A stretch of DNA of 64,000 nucleotides from Bacillus sp. FSL K6-3431 (GCF_038002605.1 NZ_JBBOCT010000001.1:4216001-4280000), one strand, 5' to 3'. Shown: positions 18,526 through 27,206, counted from the first letter of the stretch. The notes: generated from the sequence alone by a model not told the origin. Made by a program: numbers and translations.

Positions 18526-18843
18526 ATGGAAACAGAGAAACAGAAAGTAAAAATAGCTGAACTGGATCATTTACCGAAACAAATCGGAAAAGAAGTGCAT
18601 GTAAATGGAAAGTCCATTGCCCTTTTTCACTTGGAAAATGGAGCTATACGGGCAATCGGAAGTACGTGTCCACATACAAATGGACCACTAGCAGAAGGGA
18701 TCGTTTCAGGAGAATATGTTTTTTGTCCATTGAAGAATTGGAAGGTTTCACTGATTACTGGAGAGGTACAAAAACCAGATGATGGCATTGTGGAGACGTA
18801 CAAAACAGAAATCCATGATGGCTTCGTATATATTGAGGTGTAG
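18526..18843 (+). CDS. nirD: Nitrite reductase small subunit (Rieske-like)
   Basis: 105 residues of the NirD/NasE family, with a Rieske fold. The first cluster-ligand pair is present (CPHTNGPLAEG, about 45-55). The second pair reads CPLKNW, with Lys where a functional Rieske cluster needs His, so a [2Fe-2S] cluster of the usual type is doubtful; E. coli NirD also lacks ligands here. It starts 11 bases after nirB with GGGGG upstream. Needed with NirB for NADH-dependent nitrite reduction. Confidence 0.9.
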   Translation: METEKQKVKIAELDHLPKQIGKEVHVNGKSIALFHLENGAIRAIGSTCPHTNGPLAEGIVSGEYVFCPLKNWKVSLITGEVQKPDDGIVETYKTEIHDGFVYIEV

Positions 18844-18846
18844 AGA

Positions 18847-20265
18847 ATGAAAAATAAAAAAGGCTTTGTTTCATTTGTCGGAGCTGGACCAGGAGATATT
18901 GGGTTAATAACGCAAAAAGGTATGCAATGCATAGAAAAGGCGGACGTTCTTTTATACGACCGCCTCGTTAATCCGAGATTATTACGATCTGCAAAGGCTA
19001 CATGTGAATTTGTGTACTGTGGGAAATTACCGAAAAATCATATAATGAGACAAGAAAAGATCAATGAAATGCTCGTTCAACTAGCACAACAGGGGCAATA
19101 TGTGGTTCGCTTAAAAGGTGGTGACCCATCAGTATTTGGCAGAGTTGGTGAAGAGGCAGAGGAACTGGGAAAGCATGGTATATTATACGAAATCGTTCCT
19201 GGGATTACCTCAAGTATTGCAGCTGCGACCTATGCGGGTATTCCTGTTACCCACCGTGATTATAGCAATAGTTTTACGCTTAGAACAGGACACTATTGTG
19301 CGAATAATGAAAGAGTGATTTCCACGGGACAGCAAATGGGAGATACGATTGCCTATTATATGGGGATTAAAAACCTGCTGATCAATTGTAAGAGGTTGAT
19401 AGAACAAGGTAAAGCGGTCGATACAAAAGTAGCAATTATTCAATGGGCTACATTAGGTAAACAAAAAGTGGTAGAAGGCACACTAGAGACAATCGCCGAT
19501 ATTGTCAACGAAGAAAATATTGAAAATCCTGCAATGATGATTGTTGGCGATGTTGTTTCATTAAGAGATTCACTTGCTTGGTTTGAAAAGAAAAGACTCA
19601 ATGGAAAGCGAGTAATCATTGCAAAATCAACTGCAGGTGAGTATGGATTAGAAAGTTATTTTTCAGCACAAGGGGCAGAGGCTTATTCATTCCCGATTTT
19701 ACAAAAGAAAGAGAGGAATTTTACAGAGAATGAATTAGCAATGATAATGAAGAGTGAACGGCTCGTTTTTGCTACTCCTGATAGTGTAGGAATTCTGCTT
19801 GAGCAATTAATGGAAGCGGGCTATGATATTCGGGATCTGCCTAGAAACATAGCGTGTCGTTCAGACAAAACAAAGACAGTACTAGCCAAAAGAGGAATCA
19901 TCGCTGACAAACTAAAAGACAGTGACGAATCGATGGTAATAATTGCTCCAACGGGTTATAAAGTAATTGGCCTAAATGTAGATTTATATTTTTCTCATGA
20001 AATACTTGTTGATCAGCGTTTTAATGAGATCAACGAGCGAATATTGAGGGAGGATGAATGGGCTACTGTTATATTTCCAAATAAAGCTACAGTTGATTCA
20101 TATGTAAATGAACTGGTTAACCTGAATATCGAGCATATGCAAAACATCAAATTTGCATATATCGGAGAAACAGTAAAGGAGTATGCTAATAGGTTTGGTT
20201 TTTCAACAATCGATGAAGACATTCAAAGTGAATTAGATTGTAATGAATGGAGGCGAGGTCAATGA
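18847..20265 (+). CDS. nasF: Uroporphyrinogen-III C-methyltransferase fused to a HemD-like domain
   Basis: 472 residues in two domains. Residues 1-245 are a SUMT/CobA-type methyltransferase: VGAGPGDIGLITQKG, YDRLVNPRLL, RLKGGDPSVFGR and VVPGITSS-like segments. Residues about 250-470 resemble uroporphyrinogen-III synthase (HemD), but with weak conservation, as in B. subtilis NasF (about 483 residues). It adds two methyl groups to uroporphyrinogen III to give precorrin-2 for siroheme, the NirB cofactor. Starts 3 bases after nirD stops and overlaps the next gene by four bases. Confidence 0.88.
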   Translation: MKNKKGFVSFVGAGPGDIGLITQKGMQCIEKADVLLYDRLVNPRLLRSAKATCEFVYCGKLPKNHIMRQEKINEMLVQLAQQGQYVVRLKGGDPSVFGRVGEEAEELGKHGILYEIVPGITSSIAAATYAGIPVTHRDYSNSFTLRTGHYCANNERVISTGQQMGDTIAYYMGIKNLLINCKRLIEQGKAVDTKVAIIQWATLGKQKVVEGTLETIADIVNEENIENPAMMIVGDVVSLRDSLAWFEKKRLNGKRVIIAKSTAGEYGLESYFSAQGAEAYSFPILQKKERNFTENELAMIMKSERLVFATPDSVGILLEQLMEAGYDIRDLPRNIACRSDKTKTVLAKRGIIADKLKDSDESMVIIAPTGYKVIGLNVDLYFSHEILVDQRFNEINERILREDEWATVIFPNKATVDSYVNELVNLNIEHMQNIKFAYIGETVKEYANRFGFSTIDEDIQSELDCNEWRRGQ

Positions 20266-20978
20266 TGGATGCCGTTGTTTATATCGGTCATGGTAGCCGG
20301 CGTGCGGAAGGGAATGCCCAGTTTATTAGATTTGTAGAATCAGTCATGAAGGAATTTCCTTATAAGATACAGGAAGTAGCTTTCTTAGAATTAACAACTC
20401 CAACGATTTCTGAGACGCTAACGAAGCTTATTACAGCTGGGGCTAAGCGAATTCTAGTTGTTCCCGTTCTATTATTTGCAGCAATCCACCATAAGCAAGA
20501 TATTCCCGAAGCATTAAAAGCTGTCCAAAATAGGTATCCTCATGTTACTTTTATGATGACAGAACCATTTGGTGTTCATGACAATATGATTAAGCTTGTG
20601 GTGAAACGAGTGGAGGCTGAGATAAGTGAAAGGAATGCGGCCATTTTACTAGTTGGGAGAGGAAGCAGTGATCCAGAGCCGATTGAAAAGCTTTATCAAA
20701 TTAGTCGGAATATTGAACGAATAATAGGGTTGCCGGTATATACGGCATTTCTAACATCCTTTGCTCCAAAAATGAACACGGCCATCTTAGATATCCAGAA
20801 TAGATATAAAAAAATCTATGTAATGCCGTATTTATTATTTACTGGATTATTACTTAAGAAAATAGAAAGGACAATTGCCGCTTATTCACAAAATATTATA
20901 CTCTGTAAAAATCTAGAATTTGATGAATTAATGAAGCAAACTTTAATTGAGCGAATCGAGGAGAAATACGATGGATAA
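20262..20978 (+). CDS. sirB: Sirohydrochlorin ferrochelatase (CbiX/SirB family)
   Basis: 238 residues with two CbiX-like halves: IGHGSRRAEGNAQF (residues about 7-20, catalytic His) and LVGRGSSDPEP (about 128). It inserts iron into sirohydrochlorin to complete siroheme. The frame extends upstream to 20247, but GGAGG at 20249-20253 supports the ATG at 20262 (or the next codon, also ATG), which overlaps the preceding stop. The stop overlaps the next gene by 8 bases. Similar to B. subtilis YlnE (SirB). Confidence 0.88.
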   Translation: MMDAVVYIGHGSRRAEGNAQFIRFVESVMKEFPYKIQEVAFLELTTPTISETLTKLITAGAKRILVVPVLLFAAIHHKQDIPEALKAVQNRYPHVTFMMTEPFGVHDNMIKLVVKRVEAEISERNAAILLVGRGSSDPEPIEKLYQISRNIERIIGLPVYTAFLTSFAPKMNTAILDIQNRYKKIYVMPYLLFTGLLLKKIERTIAAYSQNIILCKNLEFDELMKQTLIERIEEKYDG

Positions 20979-21459
20979 TCTGTATCCCGTAATGATGAAA
21001 ATGAAGGGGAAAAGAGTAGTAATTGTTGGTGGTGGTCAAATTGCATTGCGTAAAGCGAAGGGATTGGAAGAATCAGGTGCCGATATTACGATTATCAGTC
21101 CTAGTATTCACAAGGAATTTCTGCAGCTACCTTATATAAAATGGAAACAAAAGGTGTTTGAAGCAGAAGATATAAAAGAGGCACATCTTATCTTAGCAGC
21201 GACTAATATTAAAACAGTGAATGAATACGTTTGTCAATGTGCTACAGAAAGTCAATGGATAAACGATACGAGTAATAGTGAAAACTCTAACTTTATAACT
21301 CCAGCAGTTGTAAGAAGAGAAAAGTTCGTCCTCTCTGTATCCACATCGGGGGCAAGCCCAATCCTCGCAAAAAAAATAAAAAAGGAGTTGGAAGAACGAT
21401 ACGATGATCATATAGTGGAAATGCTTGAAGACTATGAAAGGAGGAGAGAAAAAAGATGA
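20971..21459 (+). CDS. sirC: Precorrin-2 dehydrogenase (SirC/YlnF family)
   Basis: 162 residues. NAD-binding motif VVIVGGGQIALRKAKGLEES (about 13-32), followed by TIISPSI, ILAATN and the VVRREKFVLSVSTSGASP segment typical of SirC and the N-terminal half of CysG. It oxidises precorrin-2 to sirohydrochlorin using NAD+. The ATG at 20971 has GAGGAGA 7 bases upstream; a longer frame starting at 20947 lacks a site. With nasF and sirB, the operon encodes a full route from uroporphyrinogen III to siroheme. Confidence 0.88.
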   Translation: MDNLYPVMMKMKGKRVVIVGGGQIALRKAKGLEESGADITIISPSIHKEFLQLPYIKWKQKVFEAEDIKEAHLILAATNIKTVNEYVCQCATESQWINDTSNSENSNFITPAVVRREKFVLSVSTSGASPILAKKIKKELEERYDDHIVEMLEDYERRREKR

Positions 21460-22268
21460 AAGAAACGATCGATATATTTGCCAACACAGCTGTTTCAAAG
21501 GTAAACCAATTAAAGACTAGTAAAAGTAAATATATTACGTTAGCAATGTTAGCTGGAATTTTCGTAGGTTTAGGAATTATTCTTATTTTTACAATTGGCG
21601 GTTTACTAGCTCCTACTGATTTTGTTGGTACAAAAATTGTCATGGGAATTTCATTCGGCATAGCGCTGAGTTTAGTAATCATGGCTGGAGCAGATCTTTT
21701 TACAGGTAATAATATGATTATGACAATTGGTACTATGATGAAAAAGACGACATGGTATGAAACGATAAGGATATGGGTTTATAGCTATTTTGGTAATTTT
21801 GCCGGATCGATTCTTTTAGCGGTCCTCTTTTTCTATTCGGGGTTGGCTACGGGCGATACGGCGGAATTCATTACAGGAACAGCAAGCGCCAAAATGAATG
21901 CGCCTTTTATGGAATTACTTGTTCGCGGGATTTTATGTAATATTCTTGTATGTTTAGCCGTCTGGTGTTCTGTAAAGCTCAAGGATGAAACAGCAAAATT
22001 AATTATGATTTTCTGGTGTTTATTTGCTTTTATCACATCAGGTTTCGAGCATAGTGTTGCCAACATGACTTTGCTATCCATCTCCCTAATGGTCCCACAT
22101 CCCGAAACAGTTTCGCTAGCTGGCATGGCAGCAAATCTAATTCCGGTTTCAATTGGTAATATCATTGGCGGAACCATTTTCATTGGGGCCGCGTATTGCT
22201 ACGGGATTACTGAAAAAAAATCAAAAGTTCAACCAGTGATGAACAATGAACTTAGAAAAGATGCGTAA
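21456..22268 (+). CDS. Formate/nitrite transporter (FocA/NirC family)
   Basis: 270 residues with six membrane helices in the aquaporin-like FNT fold. Recognisable parts are MLAGIFVGLGIIL, GADLFTGNNMIM (near residue 90, FNT signature), LVRGILCNILVCLAVW (second signature with conserved RGI-CN) and FEHSVANM. The pore region contains the conserved His (FEHS). In this operon the natural substrate is nitrite. The ATG overlaps the sirC stop and follows GGAGGAG. Last gene of the nitrite operon; a bidirectional terminator follows. Confidence 0.9.
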   Translation: MKETIDIFANTAVSKVNQLKTSKSKYITLAMLAGIFVGLGIILIFTIGGLLAPTDFVGTKIVMGISFGIALSLVIMAGADLFTGNNMIMTIGTMMKKTTWYETIRIWVYSYFGNFAGSILLAVLFFYSGLATGDTAEFITGTASAKMNAPFMELLVRGILCNILVCLAVWCSVKLKDETAKLIMIFWCLFAFITSGFEHSVANMTLLSISLMVPHPETVSLAGMAANLIPVSIGNIIGGTIFIGAAYCYGITEKKSKVQPVMNNELRKDA

Positions 22269-22308
22269 CTAATACATCGTATGATTTTATGAATGTATAA
22301 AACATAAA

Positions 22309-22338
22309 AAAAAGCTCAAGACATAACTTGAGCTTTTC
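22309..22338. terminator. Bidirectional terminator between nitrite and TRAP operons
   Basis: AAAAGCTCAAG (22310-22320) pairs with CTTGAGCTTTT (22327-22337), with A and T runs on both sides. It serves the converging operons. Confidence 0.85.
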
Positions 22339-22341
22339 TAC

Positions 22342-23343
22342 TTATTCCATTGTTAAGCCTTTTTCCTCGTAATATTTCTTAGCACCTTCATGCAATGGTA
22401 TACCAGCAAGGTCTGTGGTCGCATTCTCGAATTCCATCTGTTTTACGATGGCGTGAGTTGACTCTAATTGGTCTAGGTTTTCCCAGAAAGTTTTTGTCAT
22501 TTCATAAATGGTATCATCGTCCACAGATGCGTCGGCGATAAGCATCATTTTGATTGCTAGTGTATCAATATCTTCTTCTTGTTTTTCATAAGTTCCTGTA
22601 GGTATTGTCATTTCAGAATACCATGGATACTTATCCATTAGTTGTTTGCGAATTTCCGGCTCGATACCAATTAATTGACTGTTTGCAGTAGAAATCATTT
22701 CAGTCACAGCAGCGGTAGGTAATCCTGCTTGAATTAACGCACCATCGATTTGTTTATTTCTCATTAAATCAATTGCCTCTGTGAATCCAACGAAGTTTTC
22801 TTTAATATCATCTGGATAGCTTATTCCATAAGCTGGAAGGATGATGCTAGACTCCACCTCTGGAGTGCTTCCAACAGATCCCGGGGCGAACCGTTTTCCT
22901 TTTAAATCTCCCAATGAATTGATATCAGCGCCTTTTCGCACAACAAATTGATTTGGATTGTAATAAAGTCCTGCTATAATGCGGACATCATCATATTTAC
23001 GATCTTTAAAGCCTCTTTCTCCGTTATAAGCTTCCCAAATGATACCGGCAGTTGCGAATGAAATTTCCGCTTCTCCTTCTTTCATTAAGTTTAAGTTATT
23101 AACGCCACCATTTGAGGCTTGTGTATTTACACGTAGGCCATCGACTTCTTTCCCCCATAAATTTGCCATCGCAGAGCCTAACGGATAAATGGTTCCAGTT
23201 GTAGCTGCAGTCGGGAAGTTCAAATTTATAGCTTTTTGTTTTTCTTGTCCATTTTCAGAATTGCTATTTCCACAGCCACTTAGTATAAGAATCATAGATA
23301 ATAAACCCAAACATAAAACACTTTTCCATCTTCTACTTAACAA
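22342..23343 (-). CDS. TAXI-family TRAP transporter solute-binding lipoprotein
   Basis: 333 residues. A lipoprotein signal (LSRRWKSVLC, then a hydrophobic core and lipobox LSGC near residue 24) is followed by a Ser/Asn/Glu-rich linker and a TAXI-type periplasmic-binding fold: TAATTGTIYPLGSAMANLW near the start, QASNGGVNNL, GDLKGKRFAPGSVGSTPE and LIQAGLPTAAVTE. It binds the substrate outside the membrane for the fused permease encoded upstream. The start is TTG at 23343, 9 bases after GGAGG; there is no suitable ATG. Substrate unknown; the family often transports glutamate or other carboxylates. Confidence 0.88.
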   Translation of the reverse strand: MLSRRWKSVLCLGLLSMILILSGCGNSNSENGQEKQKAINLNFPTAATTGTIYPLGSAMANLWGKEVDGLRVNTQASNGGVNNLNLMKEGEAEISFATAGIIWEAYNGERGFKDRKYDDVRIIAGLYYNPNQFVVRKGADINSLGDLKGKRFAPGSVGSTPEVESSIILPAYGISYPDDIKENFVGFTEAIDLMRNKQIDGALIQAGLPTAAVTEMISTANSQLIGIEPEIRKQLMDKYPWYSEMTIPTGTYEKQEEDIDTLAIKMMLIADASVDDDTIYEMTKTFWENLDQLESTHAIVKQMEFENATTDLAGIPLHEGAKKYYEEKGLTME

Positions 23344-23413
23344 TTTTATCTTCCTCCGATTTTTTATATAAAACTGAATTTTTCTAAAAGGCGGGACGCT
23401 TTCGTATTTCGTA

Positions 23414-25351
23414 TTAAATGACTAGACCAGCATCAAGTTTTTTCTTTTTTATAAAACTTTGCCAAACAAATACGATAATTAATAAGCCAATTCCTATAAA
23501 GTCAGTTAAGTAATCAGGTGCAATCATAAGCAATCCGACAATTACTAAAAGTACTCTTTGACCCATTGATGCCCGCATGAGAAGCCAGCCTTGTAAGCCA
23601 GCTGCCAGTGAAACGACTCCCACTGTAGCTGTTAACCCAGGAATAATACTTGTTGTATAACTAGCTTCGCCAAGTAGCAGTGCCGGTTCAAATATAAAGA
23701 AGAATGGTAATATAAAACCGGTGATCCCAAGTTTGACTGCTGTCATGGATACTTTGTGTTGATTTGTCCCAGCGATTCCTGCCGCAACGTAAGAAGCAAG
23801 TGCTACTGGTGGCGTAATATTTGATAAGCAGGCATAAAAAAGAACAAACATATGCGCAGCTAGCGGTGCAACCCCGAGATCGATTAAAACTGGAGTTCCA
23901 ACGGTTGCAACGATCACATAGGCTGCAACGCCGGGAACGCCCATTCCTAAAATGATACTCATTAGCATGACAAGGAAAGCCGCAAAGAAGATATTATCAT
24001 TCGTGTAATTCATCACACTATAGCCAAAATTTAGTCCAAGGCCAGTTAAGGAAACAGTACCGATGATCACGCCAATTATTGCACAGGCAACAGCAACCCC
24101 AACTGCTCCTTTCGCTCCTTCTTCAAGCGCCAATATAATGTCTTTTAAGCGCATCCTTGTTTCTTTGCGGAGCCAACTTGCAACTACACAGGCAATGATG
24201 GAAAATACTGCTGCATACAAAGGAGTAAATCCAGTAAATAAAAGCCCCAATAAAACAAATAATGGAAGAGATAAATGACCTTGCTTCTTTAATACTTCCA
24301 TCGCTTTTGGAATATTCTCTCGAGAAAGTCCTTTTAAGCCAAGTCGTTTCGCTTCAAAATGAACGACCATAATTAGAGCTAAATAATAAAGTATTGCTGG
24401 AATGATGACCGCGATCATGACAGTTGTATAAGGTACACCTAAATACTCAGCCATTACAAATCCTGCTGCACCCATAATCGGAGGTGCGAATTGTCCGCCA
24501 GTAGATGCAACAGCTTCAACAGCAGCAGCAAAATGAGCTTTATAGCCGTTTTTTTTCATTAAAGGAATCGTTAATGTACCTGTAGTCGCCACGTTCGCTA
24601 TCGCACTACCATTGATCATTCCCATTAAAGCACTTGCAATGACCGCAACTTTAGCCGGTCCACCAGGAGAGCGTCCAGCGATTGTTAAAGCGAAATCATT
24701 AATAAATTGACTAAAACCACTTCTGTTTAAAAATGCGCCAAATAAAATAAATAAGAAAACAAATGTGGCAGAAACCCCAATTGCAATTCCAAATACACCT
24801 TCACTACCCCAAAAAATGTAATCTACTATTCTTTTAATACTAAAACCGCTATGTCCGAATATACCAGGGATCCAAGGGCCGATAAAATTATATAAAAGAA
24901 AGATTAGTGCTAAAATTGCAAGATTTCCAACGACACGCCGAGCTGCTTCGAAAATAATTAAAATTCCTATTGCTCCGAATATGTAATCAGGTGTTAATAA
25001 AAATCCGCCCCGAAGGACAATGTTCTTATAATTAAATAATAAGTAACCTATCGATAGGATGCTTAACAATATACATATTGTATCGATTAGGGATGGATAG
25101 CGAACATTTCTTTTTACCTTTTTTGTTGCAGGGTATAACAGAAAGGTCATGACTAAGAGAAATACTAAATGCCAACCCCTTAATGTCATTGCGTCAAATA
25201 CTCCTGCACCGGCAGAAAATATTTGAAAAATAGACCAAATTACAGCAATTCCTGTTACTACCTTAGCGAATTTTCCGACATATTCTTTTACACGAAATTC
25301 GCTATCTGCTTTCTCCATTAACTCAGTGGGCGATTCTTCTACTTTAACCAA
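23414..25351 (-). CDS. TRAP transporter fused permease (DctQ-DctM type)
   Basis: 645 residues with about 16-18 membrane helices. The N-terminal third is the small DctQ-like part and the rest a DctM-like permease; segments such as GAFLNRSGFSQFINDFA, GGPAKVAVIASALMGMINGS and TGGQFAPPIMGAAGF are typical of TAXI-associated fused permeases. It uses an ion gradient to import the carboxylate bound by the lipoprotein encoded 70 bases downstream. The start is TTG at 25351 with AGGGAGAG about 6 bases upstream. The permease gene comes before the binding-protein gene, the reverse of the commonest order. Confidence 0.9.
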   Translation of the reverse strand: MVKVEESPTELMEKADSEFRVKEYVGKFAKVVTGIAVIWSIFQIFSAGAGVFDAMTLRGWHLVFLLVMTFLLYPATKKVKRNVRYPSLIDTICILLSILSIGYLLFNYKNIVLRGGFLLTPDYIFGAIGILIIFEAARRVVGNLAILALIFLLYNFIGPWIPGIFGHSGFSIKRIVDYIFWGSEGVFGIAIGVSATFVFLFILFGAFLNRSGFSQFINDFALTIAGRSPGGPAKVAVIASALMGMINGSAIANVATTGTLTIPLMKKNGYKAHFAAAVEAVASTGGQFAPPIMGAAGFVMAEYLGVPYTTVMIAVIIPAILYYLALIMVVHFEAKRLGLKGLSRENIPKAMEVLKKQGHLSLPLFVLLGLLFTGFTPLYAAVFSIIACVVASWLRKETRMRLKDIILALEEGAKGAVGVAVACAIIGVIIGTVSLTGLGLNFGYSVMNYTNDNIFFAAFLVMLMSIILGMGVPGVAAYVIVATVGTPVLIDLGVAPLAAHMFVLFYACLSNITPPVALASYVAAGIAGTNQHKVSMTAVKLGITGFILPFFFIFEPALLLGEASYTTSIIPGLTATVGVVSLAAGLQGWLLMRASMGQRVLLVIVGLLMIAPDYLTDFIGIGLLIIVFVWQSFIKKKKLDAGLVI

Positions 25352-25629
25352 ATTCGTCTCTCCCTTTTCGCTTTAACGCTGTAAAGTAATGATATTTAAA
25401 AGATGTATATTATTATATCAAAAAAATTTCGACAAGGGAACATACATTTTTCTGAATATGAATTAGACCAATCCTACATCATATTTCTATAGTCATACAT
25501 TTTGTTGCATAACTTTATTGATAAGGCAGCTAGTGACACAGGTTAATGATTTTGGTATTCAAGTTATTCAAGTTATTCTAGTATTGCTGAATTTGACCCT
25601 TTTTTCATGTTTTATTCAGGTATTTTTAG
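25352..25629. other. AT-rich intergenic stretch
   Basis: No gene, terminator or clear promoter seen, apart from the expected upstream region of the TRAP operon (minus strand). A short direct duplication (TCAAGTTAT twice, near 25558-25578) is the only local structure. Confidence 0.4.
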
Positions 25630-25883
25630 ATGACTTTTGAAGATAGAAAAACGTTAGCTTGGCATGAAACACTTGAAATTCATGAATTGGTTGCTTCTCA
25701 ATCAAATGGATTGATGAAACTCAAAATGGCGATAAAAAAATTGATGATCCTGAATTAAAAACAATTTATAATCAAGCTATTCAAGATATGGAATTAAATT
25801 TGAATGAATTGGTGAGATTTTATCCTTTTACACCAAGGGAAGATCGGGGAGAAATGACAAAAGAAGAGTTCGATTTACCATAG
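25630..25883 (+). pseudogene. Spore coat CotF-like small protein, frameshifted
   Basis: A frame from ATG 25630 ([20 protein letters not shown], then [17 protein letters not shown]) resembles the N-terminus of small CotF-like spore-associated proteins. It stops at 25756, but a second frame continues the homology ([20 protein letters not shown], then a tail ending EEFDLP and TAG 25881-25883). Restoring one A in the seven-A run at 25734-25740 joins them into an 84-residue protein. The last codons (TTCGATTTACCATAG) are already part of the first 52-bp repeat unit. A sequencing error in the homopolymer is possible. Confidence 0.55.
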
Positions 25884-26220
25884 TCCTGCTTTTTTCGTAG
25901 TGAGGGTAAATCGGTAGACGTTCGATTTACCATAGTCCTGCTTTTTTCGTAGTGAGGGTAAATCGGTAGACGTTCGATTTACCATAGTCCTGCTTTTTTC
26001 GTAGTGAGGGTAAATCGGTAGACGTTCGATTTACCATAGTCCTGCTTTTTTCGCAGTGAGGGTAAATCGGTAGGCGTTCGATTTACCATAGTCCTGCTTT
26101 TTTTGCAGTGAGGGTAAATCGGTAGGCGTTCGATTTACCATAGTCCTGCTTCTTTGCAGTGAGGATAAAATGGAGAGGGAATCCTAAAAAGCCAAATATA
26201 TGACTTTTTGGACACCCCCT
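25869..26220. repeat. Array A: 52-bp tandem repeats with a terminal hairpin module
   Basis: Units start with CGATTTACC at 25871, 25923, 25975, 26027, 26079 and 26131, an exact 52-base period. Each junction forms a 27-base palindrome, GGTAAATCG-gtagacgtt-CGATTTACC, separated by a conserved 25-base stretch containing TGCTTTTTTCG. The sixth unit diverges (GATAAAATGGAGAGGG) and runs into a hairpin, CCTAAAAAGCCA/TGACTTTTTGG (26182-26210). Array B at 46853-47330 has the same plan in the other orientation. Function unknown. Confidence 0.9.
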
Positions 26221-26394
26221 TTTGACTGCGTGAAATACGGAACCAAATAATCTCATAGAATTTTAATGTATAATGTAGATCACAGTTCATTCATATATTA
26301 CAAACCTAGAAAAATAGTGAGCTTTTAAATAGAAGTTAATTTTAGAAAGAAAAGGAAAGCATACGAGTACGAAGAAGGAAGCAAGACGGATCGA

Positions 26395-26721
26395 TTGGCA
26401 ATAGAAATATTTATTCGTCGGGAACAGAAATATTTAATTACTCGTTATCAATATGAGCAGATACTGGAACAGATATCTTCTTATATGAGGCCAGTCAAAT
26501 ATGGTCGAGACGGTAGGAATACGGTCACAAGTCAATATTTTGATAATCAAGATCATCAAATTTATTATGAGACGAAAAATAAACTCAAGTTTGAACAAAA
26601 GCTTTGACTGCGTGTGTATGACAAAACCAATAGGGAAGGTATCGCATTTTTTGAAGTAAAGCAAAAGCATAAAAATGTTGTTAATAAAAGACGGATGACG
26701 ATGCCACTATCGGAAGCCTAA
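26395..26721 (+). pseudogene. VTC-domain (polyphosphate polymerase-like) protein, nonsense-mutated and truncated
   Basis: The first 70 residues (IFIRREQKYLITRYQYEQIL, KYGRDGRNTVTSQYFDNQ) match the start of bacterial VTC/CYTH-type domains that bind polyphosphate or ATP. At 26605-26607 an in-frame TGA falls exactly where KLRLRVY is expected; the same frame then continues LRVYDKTNREGIAFFEVKQK, with RRMTMPLSEA before a TAA at 26719. A complete domain needs about 220 residues, so the end is also missing, and a GC-rich repeat begins 20 bases later. The start (TTG 26395) has no clear ribosome site. A dead gene. Confidence 0.7.
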
Positions 26722-26741
26722 TTCGCTATTTTAAGCATGTT

Positions 26742-26925
26742 CCGTTGATTGGAGCAGAAGGCGGCGACTCCTGGGGGATTAACGTGACAGGTGAGACCCT
26801 GCAAGGAACTATTACGGAACGAAGCCGTCGCCACATCGTGTGGCAACGGCTTCGTGACCAACATCCTGTTGGCCTGAAGCTGCTCAACGCACGCCCCCCG
26901 GAGCGGAAATCAACAGTATTTATAG
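26742..26925. repeat. GC-rich Bacillaceae-type intergenic repeat
   Basis: Bounded by inverted ends (GTTGATTGGAGCAGAAGG at the left, CGGAGCGGAAATCAACAG at the right) and containing GGCGGCGACTCCTG and GGTGAGACCCTGC. This is the layout of a GC-rich repeat often seen between genes in Bacillus and relatives. Its centre is replaced by a copy of the structured repeat at 26821-26872. It follows directly on the truncated VTC gene. Base composition is clearly higher in GC than the surroundings. Confidence 0.65.
26821..26872. repeat. Structured dispersed repeat, copy 1
   Basis: Three stems: outer GAAGCCGT/ACGGCTTC (26821-26828 with 26846-26853), nested GCCACA/TGTGGC (26830-26835 with 26839-26844, loop TCG), then after GTGA a third hairpin CCAACA-TCC-TGTTGG (26858-26872). 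The same architecture recurs at 36943, 55034 and 62988 with different stem bases. Confidence 0.7.
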
Positions 26926-26939
26926 ATCCTTGCATTAGG

Positions 26940-26985
26940 AGGACTTTTTCAGTGCCCTCGCGCAGCGTAGGTGGGAGTCCTCGAT
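26940..26985. repeat. Inverted-repeat hairpin (AGGAGGACT...AGTCCTC)
   Basis: GAGGACTTTTTCAGTGCCCT and GTGGGAGTCCTC form a stem-loop of a kind also common between Bacillus genes. It lies between the GC-rich repeat and the next terminator. No gene is supported in 26722-27206; two frames here arise only from repeat sequence. Confidence 0.5.
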
Positions 26986-27055
26986 GATTCAGTTTGTTGA
27001 ACACTTAGCCGCTAACTGGAAATATATTTTTGCTTTCCTAGACCAATTTTCCAAG

Positions 27056-27101
27056 GTTGTCCAAAGGTCAGTAACATTATGACTTATTGGACAGTCTTTT
27101 T
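27056..27101 (+). terminator. Terminator before the histidinol-phosphatase-like gene
   Basis: TGTCCAA (27059-27065) and TTGGACA (27087-27093), with inner GTCA/TGAC pairing and a following TTTTT. It probably once ended the VTC-domain gene. Confidence 0.6.
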
Positions 27102-27206
27102 AAAATCATTCAGTCTTCAAATAATTTAAATCGATATAATAGAGGGAAATAGCTTCTATTTGGCGTATGTGTTAAAGGAAGAGAAAATAAAAAGGCGGTA
27201 ATAATT

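Noticed and set aside
18847..20265. Frameshift suspected at the weakly conserved C-terminal half
   Set aside because: The B. subtilis NasF protein has the same long, poorly conserved HemD-like extension, and the frame here is open throughout.
25869..26220. Looks like a CRISPR array (27-base palindromic repeat, 25-base spacers)
   Set aside because: The 'spacers' are nearly identical in every unit, so this is a 52-bp tandem repeat, and no cas genes are present in the window.
26726..27004. Two opposite 80-90 codon frames
   Set aside because: Both lie inside GC-rich repeats and hairpins, and their protein sequences are not credible.
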